Source: an uncultured Eubacteriales bacterium (lineage in GTDB: Bacteria > Bacillota > Clostridia > Oscillospirales > Oscillospiraceae). From it: 64,000 nt of DNA. The position numbers and the translations under genes are program-made. Each line of letters opens with the position of its first letter. Within the stretch, counting starts at the first letter, position 1. The stretch covers positions 18,849-82,848 of the forward strand of contig URLO01000003.1 of NCBI GenBank assembly GCA_900548625.1, written 5' to 3'. Below are positions 1 through 8,825 of the stretch, one piece after another. The notes under the pieces are model-generated. The model did no database searches and had not been told where the DNA came from. It worked only from the letters and a program-made list of their open reading frames with translations.

Positions 1-2197
1 ACTGCTTCGCCTCCGCAACGGAAACGCCGATGTCCTCCGACAGCGAAAATGCCGAGATGCCGTAGACGATGCCGAAATTGACGGCCTTTGCGTGGCGGCG
101 CATCAGCGGCGTCACATCTTCCGGCGCGACGGAAAAGACCTGCGCGGCGGTCGCCGTGTGGATGTCCAGACCTGAGGTGAACGCCTCCTGCATCCGCTTG
201 TCGTCGGCGATGTGCGCCAGCACGCGCAGCTCGATCTGACTGTAATCGGCGTCAACAAAGATCCAGCCCTCGCGCGGGACGAACATCTTGCGGATCTCGC
301 TTCCAAGCTCGGTGCGGACGGGGATGTTCTGAAGGTTCGGATCGGTCGAGGACAGCCGTCCCGTGGCCGTGACCATGTTCTGGAACGTGGTGTGGATGCG
401 TCCGTCCTCTGCGATCTGCTTGAGAAGGCCGTCTGCATAAGTCGATTTGAGCTTTGTCAGCATCCGGTAGTCAAGCACGCACGAAACGATGGGGTGCCTG
501 GACCGCAGCTTTTCGAGGACCTCTGCATTGGTGGAGTAGCCGCTTTTTGTCTTTTTGACGGGCGGCAGGCCGAGCCGGTCAAACAGGATCTCCCCGAGCT
601 TTTTCGTGGAATTGATGTTGAATTCCTCGCCAGCATAGCGGTAAACCGCCGCCTGTGTATCCTCGATCCGCTCGGAGAGCATCTGTCCGAACGACATGAG
701 TGCAAACTGGTCGGCCGCCACGCCCTCGTGCTCCATGCGCGCAAGCACCGCGCAAAGCGGCAGCTCCACGTCGTAATAGAGCGTCTCAAGCCCCATTTCC
801 CGGAGCTTTTCCTGCATCGGCTCTGCAAGCGCGGAGACGGACGCCGTGCGGCTGAACAGGTCTGCAAGCCGCGCTGCGTTCTCCCCTGCCACTCCTGCAT
901 CGAGCTTCGCCGGTTCAAAATTCAGATACGCGACCGTCAGCTTCTCAAGCTCATAGCTTCCCTGCGTCGGGTCGATGAGATACGCGGCCAGCGCCGTGTC
1001 AAAGCAAAAATCCTCCGCCGGAAGCCCCGCGTCGTAAAGCTGCCGCATCAGTCCCTTGACATCGTGCGCCGCCTTGCGGATGCCGCTTCCAAAGAGCTGC
1101 CGCAAGACTGCGTCAAATTCTGCGCCAAGCGCTTCGCGGCTGAAATAGACCATGTGCCCGGCATCCGGCATCTCCGCCGCGACGCCCGAAAGCCCGTCCT
1201 CGGCCGTCACGGACACATACGGCTGCGCCGCAAGCTCCTGAAGCACTTTCTTGGCACGTTCCGCCGTCTCCGGGGTCTCGGAGGTACATTCTCCCTGAAT
1301 GAAATCCGTCTTTTCCTCCGCGCGGTTCCGCTCCGGCCGCAGCTGATAGCGGTCGATGAGCTTCAAGAATTCCAGCTTGATAAACAGGTCATAGAGCGTC
1401 CCGCCGTCCGGCTCGCGTACCATGCAGTCCTCCGGGCGGAACAAAATCGGCGCATTGCATCGGATGGTCGCAAGGTCATACGAGAGATATGCCTTTTCGC
1501 GGTCTGCCTCCAGCTTCTTCCGCAGATTCTCACGAATCTCCGGCAGATGCTCGTAAATGCCGTCGAGCGTCCCGTATTGCAGCAGCAGACCGGTCGCCGT
1601 CTTCGGCCCCACTCCCGCAACGCCGGGGATGTTGTCGGAGCTGTCACCCATCAGGCTCTTGAGATCGATCAGGCGCTTCGGCGCAAAGCCGTATTCGGCG
1701 GTGAACGCCGCCTCATCGTAAAGCGTGGCGGTCGTCTGGCCGCCCTTGGTCGTGATGAGCTTCACATGTACGTGTTCATCAACGAGCTGTAGGCTGTCGC
1801 GGTCGCCGGTGACGATCACGCACTCCCAGCCGTCTTCCCCGCACAGCCGCCCGACGGTGCCGAGCACGTCGTCGGCCTCCCAGCCCTCACACTCAAAGAT
1901 GGGAATGTGCATCGCGCGCAGAACATCCTTCATATACGGAAGCTGCATGGCAAGCTCGTCCGGCATCGGGTGGCGCGTGGCCTTATAGCCCTCGTATTGC
2001 AGATGGCGGAATGTGGGCGCCTTGAGATCGAACGCCACGCACAGCGCGTCCGGCGTTTCCTCCTTGCGCAGACGTTCGAGAATATTTAAAAAGCCGAAAA
2101 TGGCGTTGGTACACAGCCCTTCCTTCGTGGTCAGGATCCGCACCCCGTAGAACGCACGGTTCAGAATGCTGTTACCGTCGAGGATCATCAGTTTCAT
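1..2197 (-). CDS. polA: DNA polymerase I, C-terminal part cut by window edge
   Basis: Family A DNA polymerase that removes RNA primers and fills gaps in replication and repair. About 732 codons are present; the gene runs off the left edge. The first ~290 residues are the 5'-3' flap nuclease (MKLMILDGNSILNRAF, ECEGWEADD, GDRDSLQL, then helix-hairpin-helix MGDSSDNIPGVAGVGPKTA). The middle 3'-5' exonuclease-like domain lacks the D-x-E pair of motif I (SVTAEDG occupies that place), so proofreading is probably lost, as in several Gram-positive Pol I enzymes. Polymerase motif A (VDADYSQIELR) and motif B (RRHAKAVNFGIVYGIS) are present; motif C lies outside the window. The start at 2197 follows AAGGGGGCGC and a good promoter. 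Confidence 0.97.
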   Translation of the reverse strand, partial: MKLMILDGNSILNRAFYGVRILTTKEGLCTNAIFGFLNILERLRKEETPDALCVAFDLKAPTFRHLQYEGYKATRHPMPDELAMQLPYMKDVLRAMHIPIFECEGWEADDVLGTVGRLCGEDGWECVIVTGDRDSLQLVDEHVHVKLITTKGGQTTATLYDEAAFTAEYGFAPKRLIDLKSLMGDSSDNIPGVAGVGPKTATGLLLQYGTLDGIYEHLPEIRENLRKKLEADREKAYLSYDLATIRCNAPILFRPEDCMVREPDGGTLYDLFIKLEFLKLIDRYQLRPERNRAEEKTDFIQGECTSETPETAERAKKVLQELAAQPYVSVTAEDGLSGVAAEMPDAGHMVYFSREALGAEFDAVLRQLFGSGIRKAAHDVKGLMRQLYDAGLPAEDFCFDTALAAYLIDPTQGSYELEKLTVAYLNFEPAKLDAGVAGENAARLADLFSRTASVSALAEPMQEKLREMGLETLYYDVELPLCAVLARMEHEGVAADQFALMSFGQMLSERIEDTQAAVYRYAGEEFNINSTKKLGEILFDRLGLPPVKKTKSGYSTNAEVLEKLRSRHPIVSCVLDYRMLTKLKSTYADGLLKQIAEDGRIHTTFQNMVTATGRLSSTDPNLQNIPVRTELGSEIRKMFVPREGWIFVDADYSQIELRVLAHIADDKRMQEAFTSGLDIHTATAAQVFSVAPEDVTPLMRRHAKAVNFGIVYGISAFSLSEDIGVSVAEAKQ

Positions 2198-2224
2198 AAT
2201 AGCGCCCCCTTGTAAGCTGAGGCT

Positions 2225-2253
2225 ATGATACCATAAAAATCCCGCGCTTTCAA
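2225..2253 (-). promoter_or_regulatory. promoter of polA
   Basis: On the minus strand TTGAAA (2248-2253) and TATCAT (2225-2230) are separated by 17 bp and lie about 30 bp upstream of the polA start. Housekeeping sigma-A type. Confidence 0.6.
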
Positions 2254-2297
2254 TCGCAAAGCGATCGTCATAAAACCACATGCTGCGCGTTAAAGGA

Positions 2298-2326
2298 TTG
2301 ACTCATCTTCCAAATTCTGATATAGT
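2298..2326 (+). promoter_or_regulatory. promoter of the zinc-ribbon membrane protein gene
   Basis: TTGACT (2298-2303), 17 bp spacer, TATAGT (2321-2326), about 50 bp upstream of the start codon at 2379. It is divergent from the polA promoter. Confidence 0.65.
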
Positions 2327-2378
2327 TCATACAGGGAGTGTTCGCTTCCATATCATATGGGGTTAAGGAGAGAGAAAG

Positions 2379-3299
2379 ATGGAACTCAACCAATGGTCCT
2401 TGAAGCGGTGGCTTCTCACAGGAATGCAGCTCGTGATCATTCTGCTGATCGTGTTCGGGAAGTGGCTCGGCTACGACATCTATATCAGTGCCGGCAGCGC
2501 AACGCTTCTGAAGGTCGGCAGCCTGATGAAGCGCATCGCCACGAACATCTGCTCCAATGGCGGCGGCGGCTTAATGTTCATCGCGGTACTCATCTATCTG
2601 CTGCTGGTGATCGGCGCCAGCATGACGTGGCGGACGGTCTCAAATCTGTTCCGTTCAAAGACTGTCAGCATTGCCGGTTATCTGTTCGGCGTCATTTTGT
2701 TTGCCTGTATGTTCCTGCTGATTACGATCGCGAACGCCGCCCTTTCCTCCGAGACGGACGGCTGGATCGACAATGTTTTCAAGCTCCACAGTGCAGCCTA
2801 CTGGACGCTTGCGCTGAGCATTGCCGGATGGGTCATCTGTATAAAAATGCCCGCCACAGTGGGAACGGGTGCGGCGGCGCACCCTGTCTCTGCACCGTCT
2901 GCGCACGCCGGTTCTGCTCGTGCGCCGATAAAGCACTGCGTCCAGTGCGGCCGCATGGAAAGGGCTGCGGGCAGCAGCTTCTGCTCCGCCTGCGGCGGCG
3001 AGCTTGTCGAGGAGCTGCACTGCCCGAAATGTCAGCGCCGGATGGACTGGAGCATGCGCTACTGCCCGACATGCGGCATTGACGTCTACGAGTACAAAAA
3101 GAAACCGGAGGCTTCTGCCGCGCCGGCCATGCCCGTATGCAGTTTCTGCGGGACTCCCGCAAAGAAAGCCTCCGCGACGTTCTGTTACAAGTGCGGCAAG
3201 CCGCTTTCCGCCGCGCCGGAGCGCAAATGCCCCGCCTGCGGTGAGAAGCTGGAAGACAGCGATGCCTTCTGCCCTGCCTGCGGCGCAGTCCCCAACTAA
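2379..3299 (+). CDS. membrane protein with four C-terminal zinc ribbons
   Basis: 306 residues. Four hydrophobic segments (about residues 13-32, 65-82, 96-118 and 141-157) are followed by an Ala/Pro-rich linker and four zinc ribbons, each with two CxxC knuckles (for example HCVQCG...FCSACG, HCPKC...YCPTCG, VCSFCG...FCYKCG, KCPACG...FCPACG). This is the double zinc ribbon (DZR) pattern. The ribbons are expected on the cytoplasmic side, where such modules usually bind protein or nucleic acid; no enzymatic domain is visible. The start at 2379 follows AAGGAGAGAGAAAG. It is a single-gene unit, divergent from polA and convergent with cysS, with a terminator shared at 3312-3343. The function is unknown. 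Confidence 0.85.
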   Translation: MELNQWSLKRWLLTGMQLVIILLIVFGKWLGYDIYISAGSATLLKVGSLMKRIATNICSNGGGGLMFIAVLIYLLLVIGASMTWRTVSNLFRSKTVSIAGYLFGVILFACMFLLITIANAALSSETDGWIDNVFKLHSAAYWTLALSIAGWVICIKMPATVGTGAAAHPVSAPSAHAGSARAPIKHCVQCGRMERAAGSSFCSACGGELVEELHCPKCQRRMDWSMRYCPTCGIDVYEYKKKPEASAAPAMPVCSFCGTPAKKASATFCYKCGKPLSAAPERKCPACGEKLEDSDAFCPACGAVPN

Positions 3300-3311
3300 G
3301 ATGCAAAGCGA

Positions 3312-3343
3312 AAAACAGGAGATGCAGATGCATCTCCTGTTTT
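3312..3343. terminator. bidirectional terminator between zinc-ribbon gene and cysS
   Basis: A 15-bp near-perfect stem (AAAACAGGAGATGCA / TGCATCTCCTGTTTT) with a tiny loop. The A/T tails on both sides suit termination of both convergent genes. Confidence 0.8.
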
Positions 3344-3352
3344 AATTCTAGT

Positions 3353-4804
3353 TTACAGCCGTCTCCACTTGGCTCCGCCGGGGATGTCCGTGACCTCGAC
3401 GCCCTGCTCCTTCAGCGCGTCGCGGATGCGGTCGGCCTCGGCAAAATCCTTCGCCTTCTTGGCCTCATAGCGCGCCTGAATGAGCGCCGTCACAGCCTCG
3501 TCCTGCTCGCCGGTCTCGGAGAGAATGTTGTACGTTCCGGCTTTCGCCTTCTCGCTCTCCAGGAGCTTTCGCTGCTCGGCGGCTTTTTTGAGAAGGTCCA
3601 GACTCAGGACCTTGTCGAAATCGTCCAGCACAAAGAGCTTGGTCGCGTCGTTTGTCTGGTATTTCAGCACGTCATACAGTGCCGTCACCGCAAGGGAGGT
3701 GTTGAGATCGTTGCCGAGCGCCTTGTTGAACCGCTCGCGCAGCGCCGCAACGGCAGCCTCGTCGATCGGCTCGTCGGAGGGCTTGAGCGCAGCGATCTTG
3801 GCGATCAGCTTTTTGTACGTTCCCGCTGCATTGTCGAGGTTCTCCCACGAGAAAACAAGACTCTTGCGGTAGTGGCTCTGCAAGCAGAACAGTCTGTAGC
3901 ACAGCGGATCGTAGCCCTTTTCCTCCAGCAGCGAGACCGTCAGGAATTCGCCCTTCGACTTGGACATTTTGCCGGACGTGGTGTTGAGGTGCAGCACATG
4001 CATCCAGTAGTTGCACCAGTGGTGACCCAGATAGCTCTCCGACTGCGCAATCTCGTTTGTATGGTGCGGGAAGGCGTTGTCGATGCCGCCGCAGTGGATG
4101 TCGAGATCCTCGCCCAGATGCTTGATGGAAATACCGGAGCATTCGATGTGCCAGCCGGGATAGCCGACGCCCCACGGAGAGTCCCATTTGAGCGCCTGAT
4201 CCTCGAACTTCGATTTGGTGAACCAGAGCACGAAGTCGTTCTTGTTGCGTTTGTTGGTGTCCTCCTCCACGCCCTCACGGACGCCGACTGCCAGATCGTC
4301 GGCATCGTGGTCGTTGAAGATATAATAGCGCTCCAGCTTTGAGGTGTCGAAGTAGATGTTGCCGCCCGCCTGATAGGCGTAGCCGGTGTCGAGAAGCTTG
4401 GTGATGATCGTGATATACTCCTGAATACAGTTCGTGGCCGGCTCGACAACGTCCGGACGCTTGATATTGAGCTTCCGGCAGTCATCAAAAAATGCGTCAG
4501 TATAGAACTGCGCGATCTCCATCACGGACTTGTGCTCGCGCTTGGCGCCCTTGAGCATCTTATCCTCGCCCTCGTCGGCGTCGGAGGTCAGATGGCCGAC
4601 ATCCGTGATGTTCATTACACGCTTGACGTTGTAGCCGGCGTAGCGCAGATACTTCTCCAGAATGTCCTCCATGATGTAGCTGCGGAGATTGCCGATGTGC
4701 GCAAAATGATAGACCGTCGGGCCGCAGGTATACATTTTTACGATATCCGGGTGATTCGGGACAAATTCTTCCTTCTTGTGCGATGCGGAATTATAGAGAT
4801 ACAT
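3353..4804 (-). CDS. cysS: cysteine-tRNA ligase
   Basis: Charges tRNA-Cys with cysteine in the cytoplasm. 483 residues, normal for the family. The class I synthetase signatures are present: HIGN (36-39) and KMSKS (279-283). C27 and the C222, H247 and E251 region (YPGWHIECSG, FPHHTNEIAQ) fit the zinc site that selects the cysteine thiol. The gene is alone, 350 bp behind pgsA, with its own promoter and a T-box leader (4881-5143), so expression should rise when uncharged tRNA-Cys accumulates. Confidence 0.98.
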   Translation of the reverse strand: MYLYNSASHKKEEFVPNHPDIVKMYTCGPTVYHFAHIGNLRSYIMEDILEKYLRYAGYNVKRVMNITDVGHLTSDADEGEDKMLKGAKREHKSVMEIAQFYTDAFFDDCRKLNIKRPDVVEPATNCIQEYITIITKLLDTGYAYQAGGNIYFDTSKLERYYIFNDHDADDLAVGVREGVEEDTNKRNKNDFVLWFTKSKFEDQALKWDSPWGVGYPGWHIECSGISIKHLGEDLDIHCGGIDNAFPHHTNEIAQSESYLGHHWCNYWMHVLHLNTTSGKMSKSKGEFLTVSLLEEKGYDPLCYRLFCLQSHYRKSLVFSWENLDNAAGTYKKLIAKIAALKPSDEPIDEAAVAALRERFNKALGNDLNTSLAVTALYDVLKYQTNDATKLFVLDDFDKVLSLDLLKKAAEQRKLLESEKAKAGTYNILSETGEQDEAVTALIQARYEAKKAKDFAEADRIRDALKEQGVEVTDIPGGAKWRRL

Positions 4805-4880
4805 GGCGTTTCCTCCTTGTGATACTTACGGTGCTTGCTGCGCGCAGAGCATTCGGCTGCCGCGCGGTGTGGCCGGCAAT

Positions 4881-4920
4881 AAAAAACCGCCTCCTGATGC
4901 AGATTGCAATCAAGAGGCGG
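4881..4920 (-). terminator. regulated terminator of the cysS T-box
   Basis: On the minus strand CCCGCCTCTTG and CAGGAGGCGG pair, followed by TTTTTTA. The stem begins just after the T-box bulge, as expected for the alternative to the antiterminator. Confidence 0.85.
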
Positions 4921-5100
4921 GTAAAAACTCGCGGTTCCACTCTGATTTCTCACTATAGCCTTGACGCGGCTTAGACGGGGTCTCCCCTCGCTCACGAACG
5001 CACGTTCCCATGCAGGCCGCCGCCTTCGCTTTCAGCCGGTGACGAAGGCTCTCTGCTGCTTTCCGCAAGGTACTCTTTTCGGTCAACGCGATATTCATTT
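4881..5100 (-). promoter_or_regulatory. T-box leader of cysS
   Basis: Read on the minus strand, the leader has the stem I opening AAAAGAGTACC (around 5070), an AGAGAGCC block, and the conserved T-box bulge AGAGTGGAACCGCG (4930-4943), followed by an intrinsic terminator. The T-box pairs with the NCCA end of uncharged tRNA and favours an antiterminator. A TGC (Cys) triplet near 5010 is a candidate specifier, which would match the downstream gene; the specifier loop was not folded, so that detail is tentative. Confidence 0.9.
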
Positions 5101-5149
5101 CTCCGGAGAAACACGGGCATACGCCGCAAAACTGTCTCCGGATAGGCGT

Positions 5150-5178
5150 ATTTTAGCATTTTGCCGGGAGCCTGTCAA
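5150..5178 (-). promoter_or_regulatory. promoter of the cysS T-box transcript
   Basis: TTGACA (5173-5178), 17 bp spacer, TAAAAT (5150-5155). The -35 box overlaps the pgsA stop codon, so cysS has its own start despite following pgsA. Confidence 0.75.
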
Positions 5179-5714
5179 CCCTTGAGCTTCAGACACTTGC
5201 CGTTTTTGACGAAATACTCGATGCCGGAGTAGACCGTCGTCACAACGATGACCACCGTCACCACGGTGTCGAGCACCTGCGAGGTCGTAAATGCCATCAT
5301 GGCGATGAGGCCGACCATCGTGCAGGCCGTCTTGATCTTTCCGCTCCATGCGGCGGCGATGACCGTTCCGTTGTTGGCAGCGACCATACGCAGACCGCTG
5401 ATCGCAAATTCGCGCGCCACGACGAGCACAACCGCCCACGCGGGCATACGGCCCCACTCAACGAACATGATGAACGCCGAGGTCACAAGCAGCTTGTCTG
5501 CCAGCGGATCGAGGAACTTTCCGAAATCGCTGACCTGATTGCAATGCCGCGCGATGTATCCGTCAAGGAAATCGCTGACACTCGCCACCACGAACGTGGC
5601 CAGTGCCGCCCAACGGAGCCACTCCGCACCGCCGCCGATGTTCAGCAGCAGAAATACCATGAAAAACGGGATCAGCGCCACGCGCACCAGGGTGATTTTA
5701 CTTGCAGTCGTCAT
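5175..5714 (-). CDS. pgsA: CDP-diacylglycerol-glycerol-3-phosphate 3-phosphatidyltransferase
   Basis: Inner-membrane enzyme that makes phosphatidylglycerol phosphate, the committed step to phosphatidylglycerol and cardiolipin. 179 residues with several membrane segments. The CDP-alcohol phosphotransferase signature DG-x2-AR-x8-G-x3-D-x3-D is complete (D51 to D73: DGYIARHCN...SDFGKFLDPLAD). The start overlaps the end of rimO by 17 bp, so it is the last gene of the recA-recX-rimO-pgsA run. Confidence 0.96.
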   Translation of the reverse strand: MTTASKITLVRVALIPFFMVFLLLNIGGGAEWLRWAALATFVVASVSDFLDGYIARHCNQVSDFGKFLDPLADKLLVTSAFIMFVEWGRMPAWAVVLVVAREFAISGLRMVAANNGTVIAAAWSGKIKTACTMVGLIAMMAFTTSQVLDTVVTVVIVVTTVYSGIEYFVKNGKCLKLKG

Positions 5715-7047
5715 GTTCTGTCTCCTCCATTACTCCGATCAATTCTCCGTCGCAGGCGTCCGTGACCTCGACCGTCACGAAATCACCCGGCTCCAGTGTT
5801 TGCTCTGACTCAAACAGGATTCGACCGTCAATGTCGGGCGAATCTGCGTAAGTCCGTCCATAATAGCAGTTTTCGTCTGCATCAAAGCCCTCGCAGAGGA
5901 CCTGAAGCCGTTTTCCCATCATCGATTCGTTCCAGTCGTCCATGATGCGCGACTGAAGCTCCTCGATGAAGTCTGCGCGCTGCCGCGCAATCTCGGTGTC
6001 GGGATACTCCATCTTTGCCGCGCGGGTGCCCTCCTCCGGGGAGAAGACGAACGCGCCCACGCGCTCCATGCGGAATTCGCGCAGGAAGTCACAAAGCTCG
6101 TCAAATTCCTTCTCACCCTCACCCGGAAGGCCCGTGATCAGGCTCGTGCGAAGGACGAGCCCGGGAATGCGCTGGCGGAGCTTTCTGAGAAGCTCCCTGA
6201 GATATTTGCTGTTGCCGCGGCGGTTCATCTTCTTCAAAATGCCGTCGTTGATGTGCTGAATGGGAATGTCCAGATACTTCACGATCTTCGGCTCGCTCGC
6301 CAGCACGTCGATCAGCTCGTCGGACATCTCATCCGGATACAGGTAGTGAACGCGCACCCAGACGATCCCGTCGATCCGGCAAAGCTCGCGCAGCAGCTCC
6401 GCGAGCTTGCGCTCGCCGTACAGGTCGATGCCGTAGCGGCTGGTGTCCTGCGCCACGACGATCAGCTCCTTCGCACCGCCGGCAGCAAGCACCTTTGCCT
6501 CCTCGATCAGCTTTTCCATCGGGCGGCTGCGGTAGCGTCCGCGCAGCGCCGGAATGATGCAGAACGCGCAGTGATTGTCGCAGCCCTCCGCGATCTTCAG
6601 GTACGCATACTGCCGCGGCGTCGTAAGGATGCGCCCGCACTCCTGAACCGGCGCCTGAATGTCGCCGTATTCCTCAAGACCCTCGCGGCCCGAGAGAAGC
6701 TGCTTGACGGCGCCGACCACGTCGTAGTACGAGCCGGTGCCGAGCACACCGTCCACCTCGGGAAGCTCCTTTAGTATCTCCTGCTGATAGCGCTGTGCGA
6801 GGCAGCCCGTCACAAGAATTTTGCCGATGCTGCCCTCTGCCTTCAGCGCGGCCATGGCGAGAATATTGTCGATGGCCTCCGTTTTGGCGGACTCGATGAA
6901 GCCGCAGGTGTTGATGATGACCACATCCGAGCCTGCCGGCTCTGCGTGGATCTCAAATCCGGCCTGCTGGAGCAGAAACAGCATCTGTTCCGCGTCCACC
7001 TGATTTTTGGCGCAGCCGAGGCTGACCATGCCGATCGATTGACTCAT
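5698..7047 (-). CDS. rimO: ribosomal protein S12 methylthiotransferase
   Basis: Radical SAM enzyme that adds a methylthio group to an aspartate of ribosomal protein S12. 449 residues from the chosen start MSQSIGMVSLGCAKNQVD. The order is an N-terminal UPF0004 domain (MVSLGCAKNQVDAEQ, NTCGFI), a radical SAM core with the CxxxCxxC cluster in EGCDNHCAFC, and a C-terminal TRAM domain. An upstream in-frame extension exists, but 7047 has GGAGGAAATGGA before it and forms an ATGA overlap with the recX stop. MiaB is the main alternative, but the sequence style and length favour RimO. Confidence 0.95.
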   Translation of the reverse strand: MSQSIGMVSLGCAKNQVDAEQMLFLLQQAGFEIHAEPAGSDVVIINTCGFIESAKTEAIDNILAMAALKAEGSIGKILVTGCLAQRYQQEILKELPEVDGVLGTGSYYDVVGAVKQLLSGREGLEEYGDIQAPVQECGRILTTPRQYAYLKIAEGCDNHCAFCIIPALRGRYRSRPMEKLIEEAKVLAAGGAKELIVVAQDTSRYGIDLYGERKLAELLRELCRIDGIVWVRVHYLYPDEMSDELIDVLASEPKIVKYLDIPIQHINDGILKKMNRRGNSKYLRELLRKLRQRIPGLVLRTSLITGLPGEGEKEFDELCDFLREFRMERVGAFVFSPEEGTRAAKMEYPDTEIARQRADFIEELQSRIMDDWNESMMGKRLQVLCEGFDADENCYYGRTYADSPDIDGRILFESEQTLEPGDFVTVEVTDACDGELIGVMEETEHDDCK

Positions 7048-7673
7048 TCCATTTCCTCCAAATCCAGCCCCTCGCGGTAGCGGCGCAGCCCATCCCGGAC
7101 GTCCTGCCAGCAATGTCCGCGGCGCATAAGCGCATCGGCTGTTTTTTTGATGAGCTTGTCGTCAAGCGTTCTGCCGTCCAGCTTCTGGTGCAGAAACTTG
7201 TCGATCGCGCCGTCCATTTCCGGAAGCTCGTCCAGCGCCGCGTCCCAAAGCTCCTTCGGGATGCCCTTTTCATACAGAATATTCTTGATGCGCGCCTCGC
7301 CGTAGCCCTTTGCCGCGGCACTGCGCACGAGCTGCGCGGCGGTATCGGCGTCGCTCAGAAGATGCAGCTCCCGCAGCCATTCGACGGTTTCCTCTGCGTC
7401 CTCCTGTGACGCGCCCTTTTGCAGCAGCCGCTTTTGAAGCTCCTTTTCCGACACGGCGGATGCCGCGACCGTGCGCACGGCACGCTCCTTCGTGCGCGCC
7501 TTCGAGGCGGCGGCCTTCAATCTCGCCAGCTCCTCGTCGGTCAGCTCTTTTCCTGCGAATGCGCCGAGCTCTGCGACCGAAAACGCTGGCGCCTTCAGCC
7601 GTGAGCCGTCCTCAAGCGTGAGCTGGAGCCAAGTCGTGCTCTGTCCGGCCTGCTCCGCCCGTTCAACCCTCAT
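7044..7673 (-). CDS. recX: regulatory protein RecX
   Basis: Small helical modulator that binds RecA filaments and limits recombinase activity. 209 residues of three-helix repeats (EKELQKRLLQKGASQEDAE, GEARIKNILYEKGIPKEL). It begins 11 bp inside the recA 3' end and shares an ATGA overlap with rimO, so its translation is probably coupled to both. The recA-recX pairing is the usual one. Confidence 0.93.
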   Translation of the reverse strand: MRVERAEQAGQSTTWLQLTLEDGSRLKAPAFSVAELGAFAGKELTDEELARLKAAASKARTKERAVRTVAASAVSEKELQKRLLQKGASQEDAEETVEWLRELHLLSDADTAAQLVRSAAAKGYGEARIKNILYEKGIPKELWDAALDELPEMDGAIDKFLHQKLDGRTLDDKLIKKTADALMRRGHCWQDVRDGLRRYREGLDLEEME

Positions 7674-8763
7674 CGCTGAAATCGTCGGCAGAGACGTCTA
7701 CGGGCTTTGCTGCCGGAGCCGCGGGCGGCTTTGCGCGCGAGCCCTGGAGCTTCCACATGTTCTCCCGCACCTGCGCCTCGATGCGCTGTGCGGTCTCCGG
7801 ATTTTCCATGAGATATTTCCGCGCGTTGTCGCGGCCCTGACCGATGCGTTCCTCACCGATCGAGAACCAGCTTCCGCTCTTTTGGATGATGTCGAGCTGC
7901 ACAGCCATATCGACCAGCTCGCCCCACTTGGAAATGCCCTCGCCGTACATGATGTCGAACACGGCCTCTTTAAACGGCGGCGCGACCTTATTTTTGACGA
8001 TCTTCGCCCGCGTCCGGTTGCCGATGATCTCCGTGCCGTTTTTAATGGCCTCGATGCGGCGGATGTCGATGCGGACGGAGGCGTAGAATTTCAGCGCATT
8101 GCCGCCCGTGGTGGTCTCGGGGTTTCCGTACATGACGCCGATCTTCATGCGAAGCTGGTTGATGAAGATGACGACGCAGTTTGTCTTTGCGATGTTGCCC
8201 GCGAGCTTACGGAGCGCCTGCGACATGAGGCGCGCCTGGAGGCCGACAAACGTGTCGCCCATTTCGCCCTCGATCTCGGCGCGCGGCGTCAGCGCCGCGA
8301 CGGAGTCAACAACGACCACGTCCACCGCGCCCGAGCGCACCAGTGCGTCGGTGATCTCCAGCGCCTGCTCGCCGGTATCCGGCTGGGAGACGAGCATGGA
8401 GTCGATGTCCACGCCGATTGCGGCGGCGTAGGTGGGGTCAAGCGCATGCTCCGCATCGACGAAAGCGACCTCACCGCCCTTTTTCTGTGCCTCGGCCACG
8501 ATGTGCAGCGCCAGCGTCGTCTTACCGGAGGATTCCGGGCCATAGATCTCGATGATGCGCCCCTTGGGAACGCCGCCGATGCCGAGCGCGGCATCCAGCG
8601 CGAGTGAGCCGGTCGGGATGGCATCCACGTTCATCTCCGGCTTGTCGCCCAGACGCATGACCGTTCCCTTGCCAAAATTCTTTTCGATCTGCTGAAGCGC
8701 CGTTTCAAGCGCCTTTTTCTTGTCGCTGTTCTGGTTTTCGGGGATGTTCTTCCGCTTCTCCAT
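7663..8763 (-). CDS. recA: recombinase RecA
   Basis: ATP-dependent strand-exchange protein and co-protease for LexA in the SOS response. 366 residues with Walker A GPESSGKT (75-82), the monomer-interface start KALETALQQIEKNFGKG, the loop L1 to L2 region (MGDTFVGLQARLMSQALR, INQLRMKIGVMYGNPETT) and an acidic C-terminal tail ending SADDFSDEG. It has its own promoter with a LexA-box-like site upstream (8797-8835), separating it from prmC; recX, rimO and pgsA follow with overlaps. Confidence 0.99.
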   Translation of the reverse strand: MEKRKNIPENQNSDKKKALETALQQIEKNFGKGTVMRLGDKPEMNVDAIPTGSLALDAALGIGGVPKGRIIEIYGPESSGKTTLALHIVAEAQKKGGEVAFVDAEHALDPTYAAAIGVDIDSMLVSQPDTGEQALEITDALVRSGAVDVVVVDSVAALTPRAEIEGEMGDTFVGLQARLMSQALRKLAGNIAKTNCVVIFINQLRMKIGVMYGNPETTTGGNALKFYASVRIDIRRIEAIKNGTEIIGNRTRAKIVKNKVAPPFKEAVFDIMYGEGISKWGELVDMAVQLDIIQKSGSWFSIGEERIGQGRDNARKYLMENPETAQRIEAQVRENMWKLQGSRAKPPAAPAAKPVDVSADDFSDEG

Positions 8764-8796
8764 GCCGCGTGCCTCTCTTTCGTTTTGTTTGCACTC

Positions 8797-8825
8797 AGTA
8801 TATCATATGCCGGTTTAAAAATCAA
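8797..8825 (-). promoter_or_regulatory. recA promoter
   Basis: TTGATT (8820-8825), 17 bp spacer, TATACT (8797-8802) on the minus strand, 33 bp upstream of the recA start. The -35 box overlaps the prmC stop codon and the adjacent LexA-like box. Confidence 0.8.
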
